This document shows, one piece after another, positions 45,650-58,452 of a stretch of DNA of 64,000 nucleotides (the first letter of the stretch is position 1; every line of letters begins with the position of its first letter). A program made the translations under genes and the position numbers. The DNA is taken from positions 51,792,001 to 51,856,000 of the forward strand of contig JAUIMM010000200.1 in assembly GCA_031769625.1 (NCBI GenBank), given 5' to 3'. Below the pieces are notes generated by a model. The model saw only the letters and a program-made list of their open reading frames with translations. It was not told where the DNA came from and searched no databases. Origin of the DNA: Taudactylus pleione. Its lineage: Eukaryota; Chordata; Amphibia; Anura; Myobatrachidae.

Positions 45650-47161
45650 TAGGGATGTGCGCCGGACCATTTTGGATTTGGATTTGGTTCTAATTTGTCG
45701 TCCGGCTTTGGATTTGGATTTGCCAAACTGCGGTGACTGGCTTTGGATTTGGATTTGGATTTTTTTACAAAAATTGACAAAAAAAGCTAAAATCACATAA
45801 ATTGGTCTTTTTTCTCTTCCTAGAGTATTATTAACCTCAATAACATTAATTTCCAGTCAATTTAGACCATATCACAGCTTATAATATTGTTTTCAACATT
45901 ATTGGCCAAAGGCTGCAGTGAGCTGACTGGTTACTAAGCGACAAAGCAGTGGCACAACGACACAGGCATCACAGTATAAAGCACCTCTATGACACATTGC
46001 CACACAGCAGTGGCAGAAATGAAAAGTAATGCACCCACCCAGTGGGGTACGGCCAGCAGAGTCACAGTACTTGTTTAAATAGTGGGCTACGGCCCAAGGA
46101 GTCACAGTGCACAATCTTATTCACATTACACCGCACATAGGGCCTGATTCACATTACACCATAGCGTAGTGTCTCTTATTTATGTTACAACACACACAGT
46201 AGTGCCCCTTTTACACAATGCCCACAGTAGTGACCCTTTTACACAGTGCCCACAGTAGTGCCACTTTTACACAATGCCCACAGTAGTGGTGTCCCTTACA
46301 CAATGCCCCCAGTAGTGGTTCCTCCAATGCAGTCCCCTTAGTAGTAGGCTCCCCTATGCAGTGCCCCCAGTAGAATGCCCCCCAGTAGTATACCCCCCAT
46401 TAGCATGCCACCCAGTAGTATGCCCCCCATTAGCAGGCCCCCCCAGTAGTATGCCCCCCATTAGCATGCCCCCCATTAGCAGCCCCCCCAGTAGTATGGC
46501 CCCCCAGTAGTAGGCTGCCCCAGTAGCAGGCCCCCCCAGTAGTAGGCTGCCCCAGTAGTAGCCCCCCCTGTAGTAAGGCCCCCCCAGTAGTATGGCCCGC
46601 CCCAGTAGTAGCCCCCCCAGTAGCAGGCCCCCCCAGTAGTATGCCCCCCCAGTAGTATGGCCCCCCCAATAGCAGGCCCCTCCAGTAGCAGACCCCCCCA
46701 GTAGCAGACCCCCCCCCAGTAGCGCCCCCGGCCCTTACACAAGTAAAAAAAAAAAAACTTACCTGATTCCCCGCTCCCGTGCCATCCTCTCTGCTATCAC
46801 ACGCTGAGGAGGGAGCCGGGGAAGATGGAGCTCGTGTGTGAGCTCCAGCCGGCTCCCTCCGTGCAGCAGCCAATGAGAGTCTGTGTGACTCTCATTGGCT
46901 GCTGTAAAAAACACACAGCTGCCGCTGGCGGCTGTGTGTTTGTATCTGTGTAGGGCAGACCGCTATTACAGCGCTCTGCCCTACACAATAGGAGCCCTGA
47001 TGTCGTATTCTCTAATGATAATCCGACATCAGGCGGCCGCCGTTCGGCCCCGAATGGGGATCCGAGTCAGGCGGTGAACACCCGAACAGGGTTCGGGTGG
47101 ACTTGGATCCCCAATGTTCGGAGCGGTTAGGATTCCACAGAATCCGAACCGCTCATCTCTA
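45650..47161. mobile_element. Non-autonomous hAT, right arm only
   Basis: Termini TAGGGATGTGCGCCGG and GGATTC-TGTGG-AATCCGAACC plus GCTCATCTCTA are diverged forms of the TAGGGGTGTGCACCGG and AATCCGAACCCGCTCACCCC ends of the autonomous family here. The flanks ATAAAAAC and ATTAAACC match at 6 of 8 bases; the left arm is empty near 5765. The interior has no transposase; it holds a C-rich minisatellite and a GC-rich stretch. Confidence 0.75.
46200..46740. repeat. CCCAGTAGTA minisatellite
   Basis: Short degenerate repeats of CCCCCCAGTAGTAGGCC type (about 15-25 bp), preceded by ACACAATGCCCACAGTAGTG units. Open on the minus strand as GGPYYWGG/LLLGG repeats; a repeat artefact, not a protein gene. 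Confidence 0.9.
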
Positions 47162-47239
47162 ATTAAACCGCATTAATAGAAAAATGTATAAAATTGAAAG
47201 TCACAACAAAATGTAGTAGTAAAATTATACAAATAGTAT

Positions 47240-47455
47240 GTTTAACCAAGAAATTTTGAAGGCAGGACGGCAGACGACTGGAGGGATCTGCAGAATGAAG
47301 GAAGACAGGATCTGCAGTGTGTCATTTCCCATATGTAGGATGTCAGACACATCTGGAGCAGTGGCGTAGTCAGGACAGCAGAAAAATGGAAGGAGCTGCG
47401 GAATGCAAGAAGGCAGGATCTGCATTGTTTCTTTTCCCACATGTAGGCCGTCAGA
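47240..47455 (-). repeat. 78-bp tandem array, inner right block
   Basis: Mirror of 5477-5670; ends in CCGTCAGA, the duplicated target of the hAT at 47456. Confidence 0.85.
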
Positions 47456-47879
47456 CAGTGGCGTAACTAGGATCTTCGGAGCCCCGGGCAAATTTAAGAT
47501 TGGAGCCGTCCCTCCCCAATCCAAGTTCAGCACCCCTCCACGCGCGGCAAAAAATGGGCATGGTCAAACGATGAAAGGGGCATGGCTACTGAAAATGGGG
47601 CGAGCCAACATGACACGCCACCAATTTCTTGTCAGTCTGGGAACATTCCTTTCTATTCCATATGCACCTTACCTATATGGTGGTTTCTCACAATGTGGAA
47701 CCTCTGAAGAAATACATCCTCCCTAGGACGATGGCGTCTTCAGTCGGTATTCACTATTCATGTAGGTCACATCATCTGGACGATGCCTGTTTGTATAGGA
47801 ATATTAACAAGGTCATCATCATATGATAGCGGTTCAACCAGACTCATCCCCCCTGTGTAACTTCCTTCTCCCTGCGTCT

Positions 47880-48100
47880 CTCAGCCATACCATCATCTCA
47901 CTTCATCATCTCTTAGCCACACCATCATCTCCCTGCATGTCATCTCTTTTTAGCCACACCATGGCCTCCTCCCCCTGCGTCATCTCTCAGCACACCATCA
48001 CTGCCCCCCCTGCGTCATCTCTCAGCACACTATCATCTCCCCCCCATGCATCAACTCTCAGCACACCATCACCCCCCCGCGTTGTCTCTCAACACAAAGA
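47880..48100 (-). repeat. 35-40 bp tandem repeat (right)
   Basis: Mirror of 4840-5065: CATCATCTC and GCGTCATCTCTCAGCACACC units. Confidence 0.8.
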
Positions 48101-48379
48101 CACACACTGACACAGATACACACAGACATATACACACACACTGACACAATTACACACACTGCCATAGATACACACTGACACAGATACACAGGCATACACA
48201 AACACTACCATAGATACACACTAACACATATACACACACACACACTGATAATATACATACACACTGACACTTATACATACTGACAAATACTTAATATATA
48301 TATAATAACAGATACATACACACAAACACTGACACATATATATATACACACACTGACAAATATACACATACACCATGAC

Positions 48380-51300
48380 ACATATACACACACACACAAA
48401 GCCTATACAGACACACACTTACACACACACACAAAGCCTATACAGAAACCCTTACACACACAAAGCCAATACAGAGACACTTACACACAAAGCCTATACA
48501 GAGACACTTACACATATACACACAAAGCCTATACAGAGAACCTTACACACACAAAGCCTATACAGAGACACATACATACACACACACACAAAGTCTATAC
48601 GGACACACTTACACACACAAAGCCTATACAGAGACACTTACACACACAAAGCCAATATAGACACCCTTACACACACACACAAAGCTTATACAGACACTTA
48701 CAAACACAAAGCCTATACAGAGACACTTACACACAAAGCCTATACAGAGACACTTACACACACACAAAGCCTATACAGAGACATTTACACACAAAGCCTA
48801 TACAGAGACACTTACACACACAAAGCCTATATAGACACCCTTACACACACACACAAAGCTTACACAGAGACACTTACACACACCCCCTATACAGAGACAC
48901 TTACACACAAAGCCTATACAGAGACACTTACACACACACAAAGCCTATACAGACACTTATACACACACACAAAGCCTATACAGAGACATTTACACACAAA
49001 GCCTATACAGAGACACTTACACACACAAATCCTATATAGACACCCTTACACACACACACAAAGCTTACACAGAGACACTTACACACACCCCCTATACAGA
49101 GACACTTACACACAAAACCTATACAGAGACACTTACACACACACAAAGCATATACAGACTTGCACACACACATGAAAAGCTTATACAGAGACACACACAA
49201 AGCCTATACAGAGACACTTACACACACAAAGCCTATATAGACACCCTTACACACGCACACACAAAGCTTATACAGAGACACTTACACACAAAGCCTATAC
49301 AGAGACACTTACACACACAAAGCCAATACAGAGACACTTACACACAAAGCCTATACAGAGACACTTACACATATACACACAAAGCCTATACAGAGACACT
49401 TACACACACAAAGCCTATACAGAGACACATACATACACACACACACAAAGCCTATACAGAGACACATACACACACACAAAGCTTATGCAGAGACACTTAC
49501 ACACAAACACATGCACACACACAAAGCCTATACAGAGACACTTACACACACACACACACACAAAGCCTATACAGAAACACTTACACACAAAGCCTATACA
49601 GAGACACACACACACAAAGCCTATACAGAGACACTTACACACACACACAAAGTCTATACAGAGACACTTACACACAAAGCCTATACAGAGACACTTACAC
49701 ACACACACAAAGCCTATACAGAGACTTACACACACAAAGCTTATACAGAGACACTTACACACAAAGCCTATACAGAGACACTTACACACACACAAAGCCT
49801 ATACAGAGACACATACATACACACACACACAAAGCTTATGCAGACACTTACACACAAAGCCTATACAGAGACACTTACACACACAAAGCCTATACAGAGA
49901 CACACACACAAAGCCTATACAGAGACACTTACACACACACAAAGCTTATACAGAGACACTTACACACACACAAAGCCTATACAGAGACGCTTACAGATAC
50001 ACACACACACACACACAAAGCTTATGCAGAGACACTTACACACAAAGCCTATAGAGACACTTACATACAAAGCCTATGCAAACACACTTACACACACACA
50101 CAAAGCATATATAGAGACACTTGCACACAAAGTCTATACAGAGACACTTACACACACACAAAGCTTATACAGACACTTACACACACACAAAGCCTATACA
50201 GAGACACTTACACACACAAAGCCTATACAGAGACACTTACATATACACACACACACAAAGCTTATGCAGAGACACTTACACACACAGCTTATACAGAGAC
50301 ACTTACACACAAAGCCTATACAGAGACACTTACATACACACATACACACACACACACACAAAGCCTATACAGAGACACACACAAAGCCTATACAGAGACA
50401 CTTACACACACACACACAAAGCCTATACAGAGACTTACACACACACAAAGCTTGTACAGAGACACTTACACACACAATGCCTATACAGAGACACTTACAC
50501 ACAAACACAAAGCTTATGCAGAGACACAGATACACTTAGACACAAAGCCTATACAGAGACACTTACACACACAAAGCCTATACAGAGCCACTTACACACA
50601 CACAAAGCTTATATAGAGACACTTACACACAAAGCCTATACAGAGACACTTACACACACATACAAAGCCTATACAGAGACACTTACACACACATGAAGCC
50701 TATACAGAGACACTTACACACACAAAGCCTATACAGAGACACCTACACACAAAGTCTATACAGAGACACTTACACACACACACAAAGCTTATACAGACAC
50801 TTACACACACACACACACACGAAGCCTATACAGAGACACTTACACACACACAAAGCTTATACAGAGACACTTACACACACAAAGCCTATACAGAGACACA
50901 CACACAAAGCCTATACAGAGACACTTACACACCACATACACACACAAAGCTTATACAGAGACACTTACACAAACACACAAAGGCTATACAGAGACACTTA
51001 CACATACACACACAAAGCTTATGCAGAGACACTTACACACAAAGCCTATACAGAGACACTTACACACACACAAAGCTTATACAGAGACACTTACACACAA
51101 AGACTATACAGAGACACACACAAAGCATATACAGAGACACTTACACACACACACAAAGCCTATACAGAGACACTTACACACACACACACACACACAAAGC
51201 TTATACAGAGACACTTACATACAAAGCCTATAGAGAGACACTCACACACACAAAGCTTATACAGACACTTACACACACAAAGCCTATACAGAGACACTTA

Positions 51301-51427
51301 CACACAAAGCCTATACAGAGACACTTACGCACACACACATATACAAACACAAAGCCTATACAGAGACACTTACATACAAAGCCTATAGAGAGACACTCAC
51401 ACACACATAGCTTATACAGACACTTAC
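48380..51427 (+). repeat. 27-bp minisatellite, outer part (right)
   Basis: Units CCTATACAGAGACACTTACA + CACAAAG with AC-run variation. The block ends at ACACTTAC, the 8-bp target of the nested hAT. Stop-free in all three frames, giving 266- and 342-codon frames without biological meaning. Confidence 0.93.
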
Positions 51428-52062
51428 TAGGGGTGTGCACCGGCCACTTTTCGTGTTTTGTGTTTTGGTTTTGGATCTGGATCTTTCTTCGTGTTTTGGA
51501 TCTGGATTGGTTTTGCCAAAACCACCCTTCCGTGTTTTGGGTTCTGGGTTTTGTGTTTTGGATCTGTATTTTTTTTTTAAAAAGCATAAAAACAGCTAAA
51601 ATCACAGAATTTGTTGGTTTCTCTGCTCCTATGCTATTATTAACCTCAATAACCTTAATTTCCACTCATTTCCAGTCTATTCTGAACACCTCACACCTCA
51701 CAATAGTGTTTTCATGTCCAAAAGGTTGCACCGAGGTAGCTGGATGACTATGCTAAGCGACACGAGTGGGCGGCACAAACACGTGACCCATCTAGGAGTG
51801 ACACTGCAGTGGCAGACAGGATGGCAGTTAGAAAAACTAGGCCCCAAACTGTACATAATGCAAAGAAAAAAAAGAAGTGCAAGATGGAATTGTCCTTGGG
51901 CCCTCCCACCCACCCTTATGTTGTATAAACAGGACATGCACACTTTAACAAATCAATCATTTCAGCGCCAGGGTCTGCCACACAACTGTGGCTGAAATGA
52001 TTGGTTCGTTTGGGCCCCCACAAAACAAGCTGGAAATTAATGTGTCCCTGCACAAACTGGCT

Positions 52063-55000
52063 CTACGGAGGCAAGATGTCATCCTCATCCTCCTCATCCA
52101 CCGATTCCTCACCCTCTTCAGTGTGTACATCCTCATCCTCACAAAGTATTAACTCGTCCCCACTTGAATCCACCACCACAGGTCCCTCTGTACCTTCTGG
52201 AGGCTGGTCTCCCTGGAAGAGCTGATAATTCATTTTGATGAACATCATCTTCTCCACATTCTGTGGAAGCAACCTCCTACGCCTTTCGCTGACAAGGTTC
52301 CCGGCTGCACTAAACACTCTTTCGGAGTACACACTGGAGGGGGGGCAACTCAGGTAAAATAGAGCCAGCTTGTACAGGGGCCTCCAAATTGCCTCTTTTT
52401 CCTGCCAGTACAGGTATGGACTGTCTGACATGCCTACTTGGATGCTGTCACCGATGTAATCCTCCACCATTCTGTCAATGGTGACAGTATCATATGCAGT
52501 GACAGTAGACATGTCAGAAATTGTTGCCAGGTCCTTCAGTCCAGACCAGATGTCCAAACTTGGTCCTGCCTGCCCTGCATCACCGCTAGCGGGTTGCTTA
52601 GGATACCTAAGTTTTTTCCTGGCAGCCCCAGTTGCGGGAGAAAATGAAGAAGGAGCCGTTGACGTGTCACGTTCCGCTTCAGCTGACAGTGTGTTCACCA
52701 GCAGGTCTTTGCACCTCTGCAGGCTTGTGTCGGCCGGAAAGAGAGACACCACATAGGCTTTAAACCTAGGATCAAGCACGGTGGCCAAAATGTAGTGGTC
52801 TGATTTCAACAGATTGACCACCCTGGAATCCTGGCAAAGCAAATGAAGGGCTTCATCCACAAGTCCCACATGCCGAGCGGAATCGCTCCGTCTTAGCTCC
52901 TCCTTCACTTTCTCCAGCTGCTTCTGCAAAAGCCTGATGAGGGGAATGACCTGACTCAAGCTGGCTGTGTCTGAACTGACTTCACGTGTGGCAAGTTCGA
53001 AGGGCTGGAGAACCTTGCACAACACGGAAATCATTCTCCACTGCGCTTGAGTCAGGTGCATACCCCCTCCTTTGCCTATGTCATAGGTGGATGTATAGGC
53101 TTGTATGGCCTTTTGCTGCTCCTCCATCCTCTGAAGCATATAGAGGGTTGAGTTCCACCGCGTCACAACCTCTTGCTTCAGGTGATGGCGGGGCAGGTTC
53201 AAGAGTGTTTGCTGGCGCTCCAGTCTTCGGCACGCAGTCGCTGAATGGCGAAAGTGGCCAGAAATTTTTCGGGCCACCCAAAGCGTCTCCTGCACGCCCC
53301 TGTCGCTTTTCAGAAAATTCTGCACCACCAAGTTTATTGTGTGAGCAAAACATGGGACGTGCTGGAATTTGCCCAGATGTAATGCCCGCACAATATTGGT
53401 GGCGTTGTCAGATATCACAAATCCCCAGGAGAGTCTAAGTGGGGTAAGCCACTGGGCGATGATTTCCCTCAGTTTCTCTAAGAGGTTGTCGGCGGTGTGC
53501 CTCTTACTGAAACCGGTGATACACAGCGTAGCCTGCCTTGTAACGAGCTGGCGTTTCTGAGATGCTGCTACTGGTGACGCTGCTGCTGTTGCTGCGTAAG
53601 GTGATACATCTACCCAGTGGGCTGTCACAGTCATATAGTCCTTAGTCTGCCCTGTTCCACTTGTCCACATGTCCGTGGTTAAGTGGACATTGTGTACAAC
53701 GGCATTTTTCAGGACACTGAGGACACTTTTTCTGACGTTTCTGTACAGTCTCGGTATCGCCTGCCTAGTGAAGTGGAATCTAGACGGGATTTGGAACCGG
53801 GGACACACTACCTCCATCAATTGTCTAAATCCCACTGCACTAATGGCGGATACCGGACGCACGTCTAACACCAACATAGCAGTCAAGGCCTCAGTTATAC
53901 GTTTTGCTTCAGGATGACTGCTGTCGTACTTCATCCTCCTCGCTAAGGACTGTTGGAGGGTCAATTGTTTAGTAAAAGTAGTGGTGTTCCTACTTCCTCT
54001 CTGGGATGATGAACGACTCCCAGCAGCAGCAACAGCAGCAGCGGCAGCAGTAGGCGTAGCAATGCAGGATCCTCCAGAGGAATCCCGGATAGGAGAGTCA
54101 GTCATGCCAGTGACATGGCCTGCAGGACTACTTCCGATCCTGACTAAGGAGGAAATTGACGAGGAGGGAGTTGATGGTGTGGTTTGCAGGCGCTTGGATA
54201 CAACAGGACAACGGGATTTAGGTGTCCCTGGACTGCTTACGGTCTTAGCCAAAGTTTCTGAACTTGACAGTAACTTTTTATGAACGCGCTGCAGGTGCCG
54301 TATAAGGGAGGATGTTCCTAGGTGGTTGACGTCCCTACCCCTACTTATTTCACCTTTACATATGGTACATATGGCAAGACAGTTGTTGTCCGGATTTGGA
54401 TAGAAATATTGCCAGACCAAAGAGGTGGAATGTTTGGTCTTCTGCCCAGGCATGACCGTGATGGGCTTTTTCATCCCACGGACAACAACTGTCTCCCCCG
54501 GAGCCTGATTTAAACAAACCACATCACCATCAGAATCCTCCTCGCCAACTTCCTCCTCAGCGCCAGCTACACCAGTATCCTCATCCTGTTGTACTTCAAC
54601 AGTGACATCTTCAATTTGCATATCAGCAAGTGGACTGTGGGTGCTCCTTTCAGCACTTGCAGGGGGCGTGCAAATGGTGGAAAGAGCCACCTCTTCCCGT
54701 CCAGTGCTGGGAAGGTCAGGCATCGCAACCACCACCACACTTGGACTCTCCTTGGGGATTTGTGATATCTTCTTAGAAAGCACAGTTCTTCGCTGTGCTT
54801 TTGCCAGCTTAACTCTTTTGATTTTTTTAGTGGGAGGAGGGCTTCCATCGTCATGTGAAGCTGAACCACTAGTCATGAACATACTAGGGATCGACCTTAG
54901 CCGTTCCTTGCCACTCCGTGTCGTAAATGGCATATTGGCAAGTTTACGTTTCTCTTCAGCTGATTTAAATGTCTTTTTCAAGGTCATTTTCCTGAACTTT

Positions 55001-55176
55001 GCCATTTGGGATTGTATGTGCCCTCTACTATGACATTGGGCATCGGCCTTGGCAGACGACGTTGATGGCATGTTATCGTCTATGTCATGACTAGTGGCAG
55101 CAGCTTCAGCACTAGGAGGAAGTGGTTCTTGATCTTTCTCTATTTTATTTTTATCGGAGAAAGTTTGGTCCTCCAT
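52063..55176 (-). CDS. hAT transposase, 1037 aa, apparently intact
   Basis: Cut-and-paste DNA transposase acting in the nucleus. An acidic/serine-rich N-terminus is followed by a basic nuclear-localisation-like stretch (PPPTKKIKRVKLAKAQRR, about 113-130). Next comes a BED-type zinc finger (C270-x2-C273, H294-x4-H299), which in this family binds the transposon ends. The catalytic core has LTTDMWTS (D502), ISDNATNI (D590), VPCFAHTINLVV (C609, H612) and RWNST (W674). The C-terminal hAT dimerisation segment (about 918-985) contains SSVYSERVFSAAG with the catalytic E952, and an acidic tail follows. The start at 55176 is the ATG conserved in all three copies (MEDQTFSDKNKI). Length and domain order fit the Ac/ZBED-like hAT group. 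The coding sequence ends about 635 bp from the 3' terminus of the element. Confidence 0.95.
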   Translation of the reverse strand: MEDQTFSDKNKIEKDQEPLPPSAEAAATSHDIDDNMPSTSSAKADAQCHSRGHIQSQMAKFRKMTLKKTFKSAEEKRKLANMPFTTRSGKERLRSIPSMFMTSGSASHDDGSPPPTKKIKRVKLAKAQRRTVLSKKISQIPKESPSVVVVAMPDLPSTGREEVALSTICTPPASAERSTHSPLADMQIEDVTVEVQQDEDTGVAGAEEEVGEEDSDGDVVCLNQAPGETVVVRGMKKPITVMPGQKTKHSTSLVWQYFYPNPDNNCLAICTICKGEISRGRDVNHLGTSSLIRHLQRVHKKLLSSSETLAKTVSSPGTPKSRCPVVSKRLQTTPSTPSSSISSLVRIGSSPAGHVTGMTDSPIRDSSGGSCIATPTAAAAAVAAAGSRSSSQRGSRNTTTFTKQLTLQQSLARRMKYDSSHPEAKRITEALTAMLVLDVRPVSAISAVGFRQLMEVVCPRFQIPSRFHFTRQAIPRLYRNVRKSVLSVLKNAVVHNVHLTTDMWTSGTGQTKDYMTVTAHWVDVSPYAATAAASPVAASQKRQLVTRQATLCITGFSKRHTADNLLEKLREIIAQWLTPLRLSWGFVISDNATNIVRALHLGKFQHVPCFAHTINLVVQNFLKSDRGVQETLWVARKISGHFRHSATACRRLERQQTLLNLPRHHLKQEVVTRWNSTLYMLQRMEEQQKAIQAYTSTYDIGKGGGMHLTQAQWRMISVLCKVLQPFELATREVSSDTASLSQVIPLIRLLQKQLEKVKEELRRSDSARHVGLVDEALHLLCQDSRVVNLLKSDHYILATVLDPRFKAYVVSLFPADTSLQRCKDLLVNTLSAEAERDTSTAPSSFSPATGAARKKLRYPKQPASGDAGQAGPSLDIWSGLKDLATISDMSTVTAYDTVTIDRMVEDYIGDSIQVGMSDSPYLYWQEKEAIWRPLYKLALFYLSCPPSSVYSERVFSAAGNLVSERRRRLLPQNVEKMMFIKMNYQLFQGDQPPEGTEGPVVVDSSGDELILCEDEDVHTEEGEESVDEEDEDDILPP

Positions 55177-55204
55177 TTATGTTATATCGATTTGATATAT
55201 ACGT

Positions 55205-58100
55205 GCGGCTAAACACAGAAAATAATTTTTTTTTTGGTTTGGACTGGAGTGTACTTTGTGGGTTACAGCACCCTTTAACGGTCAAGCCAGCCGGCCCTTT
55301 ACTTATGACACAGGCGCACGCTTGGCACTACTTTGTTGATGCACGTGCGGCTACTGCGCACACAATTCACAAACACAGAAAATAATTTTTTTTTGGTTTG
55401 GACTGGAGTGTACTTTCGGGGGTTACAGCACCCTTAACGGTCAAGCCAGCCGGCCCTTTACTTATGACACAGGCGCACGCTTGGCACTACTTTGTTGATG
55501 CACGTGCGGCTACTGCGCACACAATTCACAAACACAGAAAATAATTTTTTTTTGGTTTGGACTGGAGTGTACTTTCGGGGGTTACAGCACCCTTTAACGG
55601 TCAAGCCAGCCGGCCCTTTACTTATGACACAGGCGCACGCTTGGCACTACTTTGTTGATGCACGTGCGGCTACTGCGCACACAATTCACAAACACAGAAA
55701 ATAATTTTTTTTTGGTTTGGACTGGAGTGTACTTTCGGGGGTTACAGCACCCTTTAACGGTCAAGCCAGCCGGCCCTTTACTTATGACACGGGCGCACGC
55801 TTGGCACTACTTTGTTGATGCACGTGCGGCTACTGCGCACACAATTCACAAACACAGAAAATAATTTTTTTTTGGTTTGGACTGGAGTGTACTTTCGGGG
55901 GTTACAGCACCCTTTAACGGTCAAGCCAGCCGGCCCTTTACTTATGACACAGGCGCACGCTTGGCACTACTTTGTTGATGCACGTGCGGCTACTGCGCAC
56001 ACAATTCACAAACACAGAAAATAATTTTTTTTTGGTTTGGACTGGAGTGTACTTTCGGGGGTTACAGCACCCTTTAACGGTCAAGCCAGCCGGCCCTTTA
56101 CTTATGACACGGGCGCACGCTTGGCACTACTTTGTTGATGCACGTGCGGCTACTGCGCACACAATTCACAAACACAGAAAATAATTTTTTTTTGGTTTGG
56201 ACTGGAGTGTACTTTTGGGGGTTACAGCACCCTTTAACGGTCAAGCCAGCCGGCCCTTTACTTATGACACAGGCGCACGCTTGGCACTACTTTGTTGATG
56301 CACGTGCGGCTACTGCGCACACAATTCACAAACACAGAAAATAATTTTTTTTTGGTTTGGACTGGAGTGTACTTTCGGGGGTTACAGCACCCTTTAACGG
56401 TCAAGCCAGCCGGCCCTTTACTTATGACACAGGCGCACGCTTGGCACTACTTTGTTGATGCACGTGCGGCTACTGCGCACACAATTCACAAACACAGAAA
56501 ATAATTTTTTTTTTGGTTTGGACTGGAGTGTACTTAGGGGGTTACAGCACCCTTTAACGGTCAAGCCAGCCGGCCCTTTACTTATGACACAGGCGCACGC
56601 TTGGCACTACTTTGTTGATGCATGTGCGGCTACTGCGCACACAATTCACAAACACAGAAAATAATTTTTTTTGGGTTTGGACTGGAGTGTACTTTCGGGG
56701 GTTACAGCACCCTTTAATGGTCAAGCCAGCCGGCCCTTTACTTATGACACAGGCGCACGCTTGGCACTACTTTGTTGATGCACGTGCGGCTACTGCGCAC
56801 ACAATTCACAAACACAGAAAATAATTTTTTTTTGGTTTGGACTGGAGTGTACTTTCGGGGGTTACAGCACCCTTTAACGGTCAAGCCAGCCGGCCCTTTA
56901 CTTATGACACAGGCGCACGCTTGGCACTACTTTGTTGATGCACGTGCGGCTACTGCGCACACAATTCACAAACACAGAAAATAATTTTTTTTTGGTTTGG
57001 ACTGGAGTGTACTTTCGGGGGTTACAGCACCCTTTAACGGTCAAGCCAGCCGGCCCTTTACTTATGACACAGGCGCACGCTTGGCACTACTTTGTTGATG
57101 CACGTGCGGCTACTGCGCACACAATTCACAAACACAGAAAATAATTTTTTTTTTGGTTTGGACTGGAGTGTACTTTGGGGGTTACAGCACCCTTTAATGG
57201 TCAAGCCAGCCGGCCCTTTACTTATGACACAGGCGCACGCTTGGCACTACTTTGTTGATGCACGTGCGGCTACTGCGCACACAATTCACAAACACAGAAA
57301 ATAATTTTTTTTTTGGTTTGGACTGGAGTGTACTTTCGGGGGTTACAGCACCCTTAACGGTCAAGCCAGCCGGCCCTTTACTTATGACACAGGCGCACGC
57401 TTGGCACTACTTTGTTGATGCACGTGCGGCTACTGCGCACACAATTCACAAACACAGAAAATAATTTTTTTTTGGTTTGGACTGGAGTGTACTTTCGGGG
57501 GTTACAGCACCCTTTAACGGTCCAGCCAGCCGGCCCTTTATTTATGACACAGGCGCACGCTTGGCACTACTTTGTTGATGCACGTGCGGCTACTGCGCAC
57601 ACAATTCACAAACACAGAAAATAATTTTTTTTTTGGTTTGGACTGGAGTGTACTTTCGGGGGTTACAGCACCCTTAACGGTCAAGCCAGCCGGCCCTTTA
57701 CTTATGACACAGGTGCACGCTTGGCACTACTTTGTTGATGCACGTGCGGCTACTGCGCACACAATTCACAAACACAGAAAATAATTTTTTTTTTGGTTTG
57801 GACTGGAGTGTACTTTCGGGGGTTACAGCACCCTTAACAGTCAAGCCAGCCGGCCCTTTACTTATGACACAGGCGCACGCTTGGCACTACTTTGTTGATG
57901 CACGTGCGGCTACTGCGCACACAATTCACAAACACAGAAAATAATTTTTTTTGGTTTGGACTGGAGTGTACTTTCGGGGGTTACAGCACCCTTTAACGGT
58001 CAAGCCAGCCGGCCCTTTACTTATGACACAGGCGCACGCTTGGCACTACTTTGTTGATGCACGTGCGGCTACTGCGCACACAATTCACAAACACAGAAAA
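55205..58100. repeat. 160-bp monomer array in hAT leader (about 18 units)
   Basis: Near-identical 160-bp units (variation mostly in the T-run and in CTTTCGGGGG versus CTTTGGGGG) lying between the promoter-like end and the transposase start. The same monomer is present about 13 times in the left hAT and once in the central one. It contains CACGTGCGGC and GCCAGCCGGCC words. The recurring 70-codon frames are not genes. Confidence 0.95.
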
Positions 58101-58443
58101 TATATTATTTTTTTAGCACTTGGGGGGAGCACCCCTGATGGACAGAGCACCCCCTGGACAACACTACAGCACTCCTTTAGGACTGGGACACTGCACAGGA
58201 CTTTGGAGTGGACACAGCCCCTATGGAGAACTGACTGCACAACACAGTCCAGCCAGCCCCTATGGACTTTGAAGTAGTGGACACAGCCCCTATTAACAAC
58301 AGCAGCACAACACAGCCAGCCCCTATGGACTTTGAAGTAGTGGACAACAGCAGCACTACACTACACTACACTACACAGCCCTAACTCCCACCCTCCCTCT
58401 TCACTGTCCACAGCCGAGTGAGAAAATGGCGCCGACGCGGGTA

Positions 58444-58452
58444 CCTTATATA
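58444..58452 (-). promoter_or_regulatory. Candidate TATA box of intact hAT transposase
   Basis: TATATAAGG on the minus strand, followed by CGGCGCCATTTTCTCACTCG; conserved in all three family members. It is about 3.27 kb upstream of the start codon, so any transcript from here must cross, or splice out, the 160-bp array. Confidence 0.55.

Noticed and set aside
46430..46873. Glycine/tryptophan-rich frame GGPYYWGG
   Set aside because: Translation of a C-rich minisatellite; no start context or family resemblance.
48380..51427. Regular short repeats resembling a CRISPR array
   Set aside because: Units are contiguous with no unique spacers, vary in length by AC steps, and lie in a eukaryotic hAT element with no cas-like genes.
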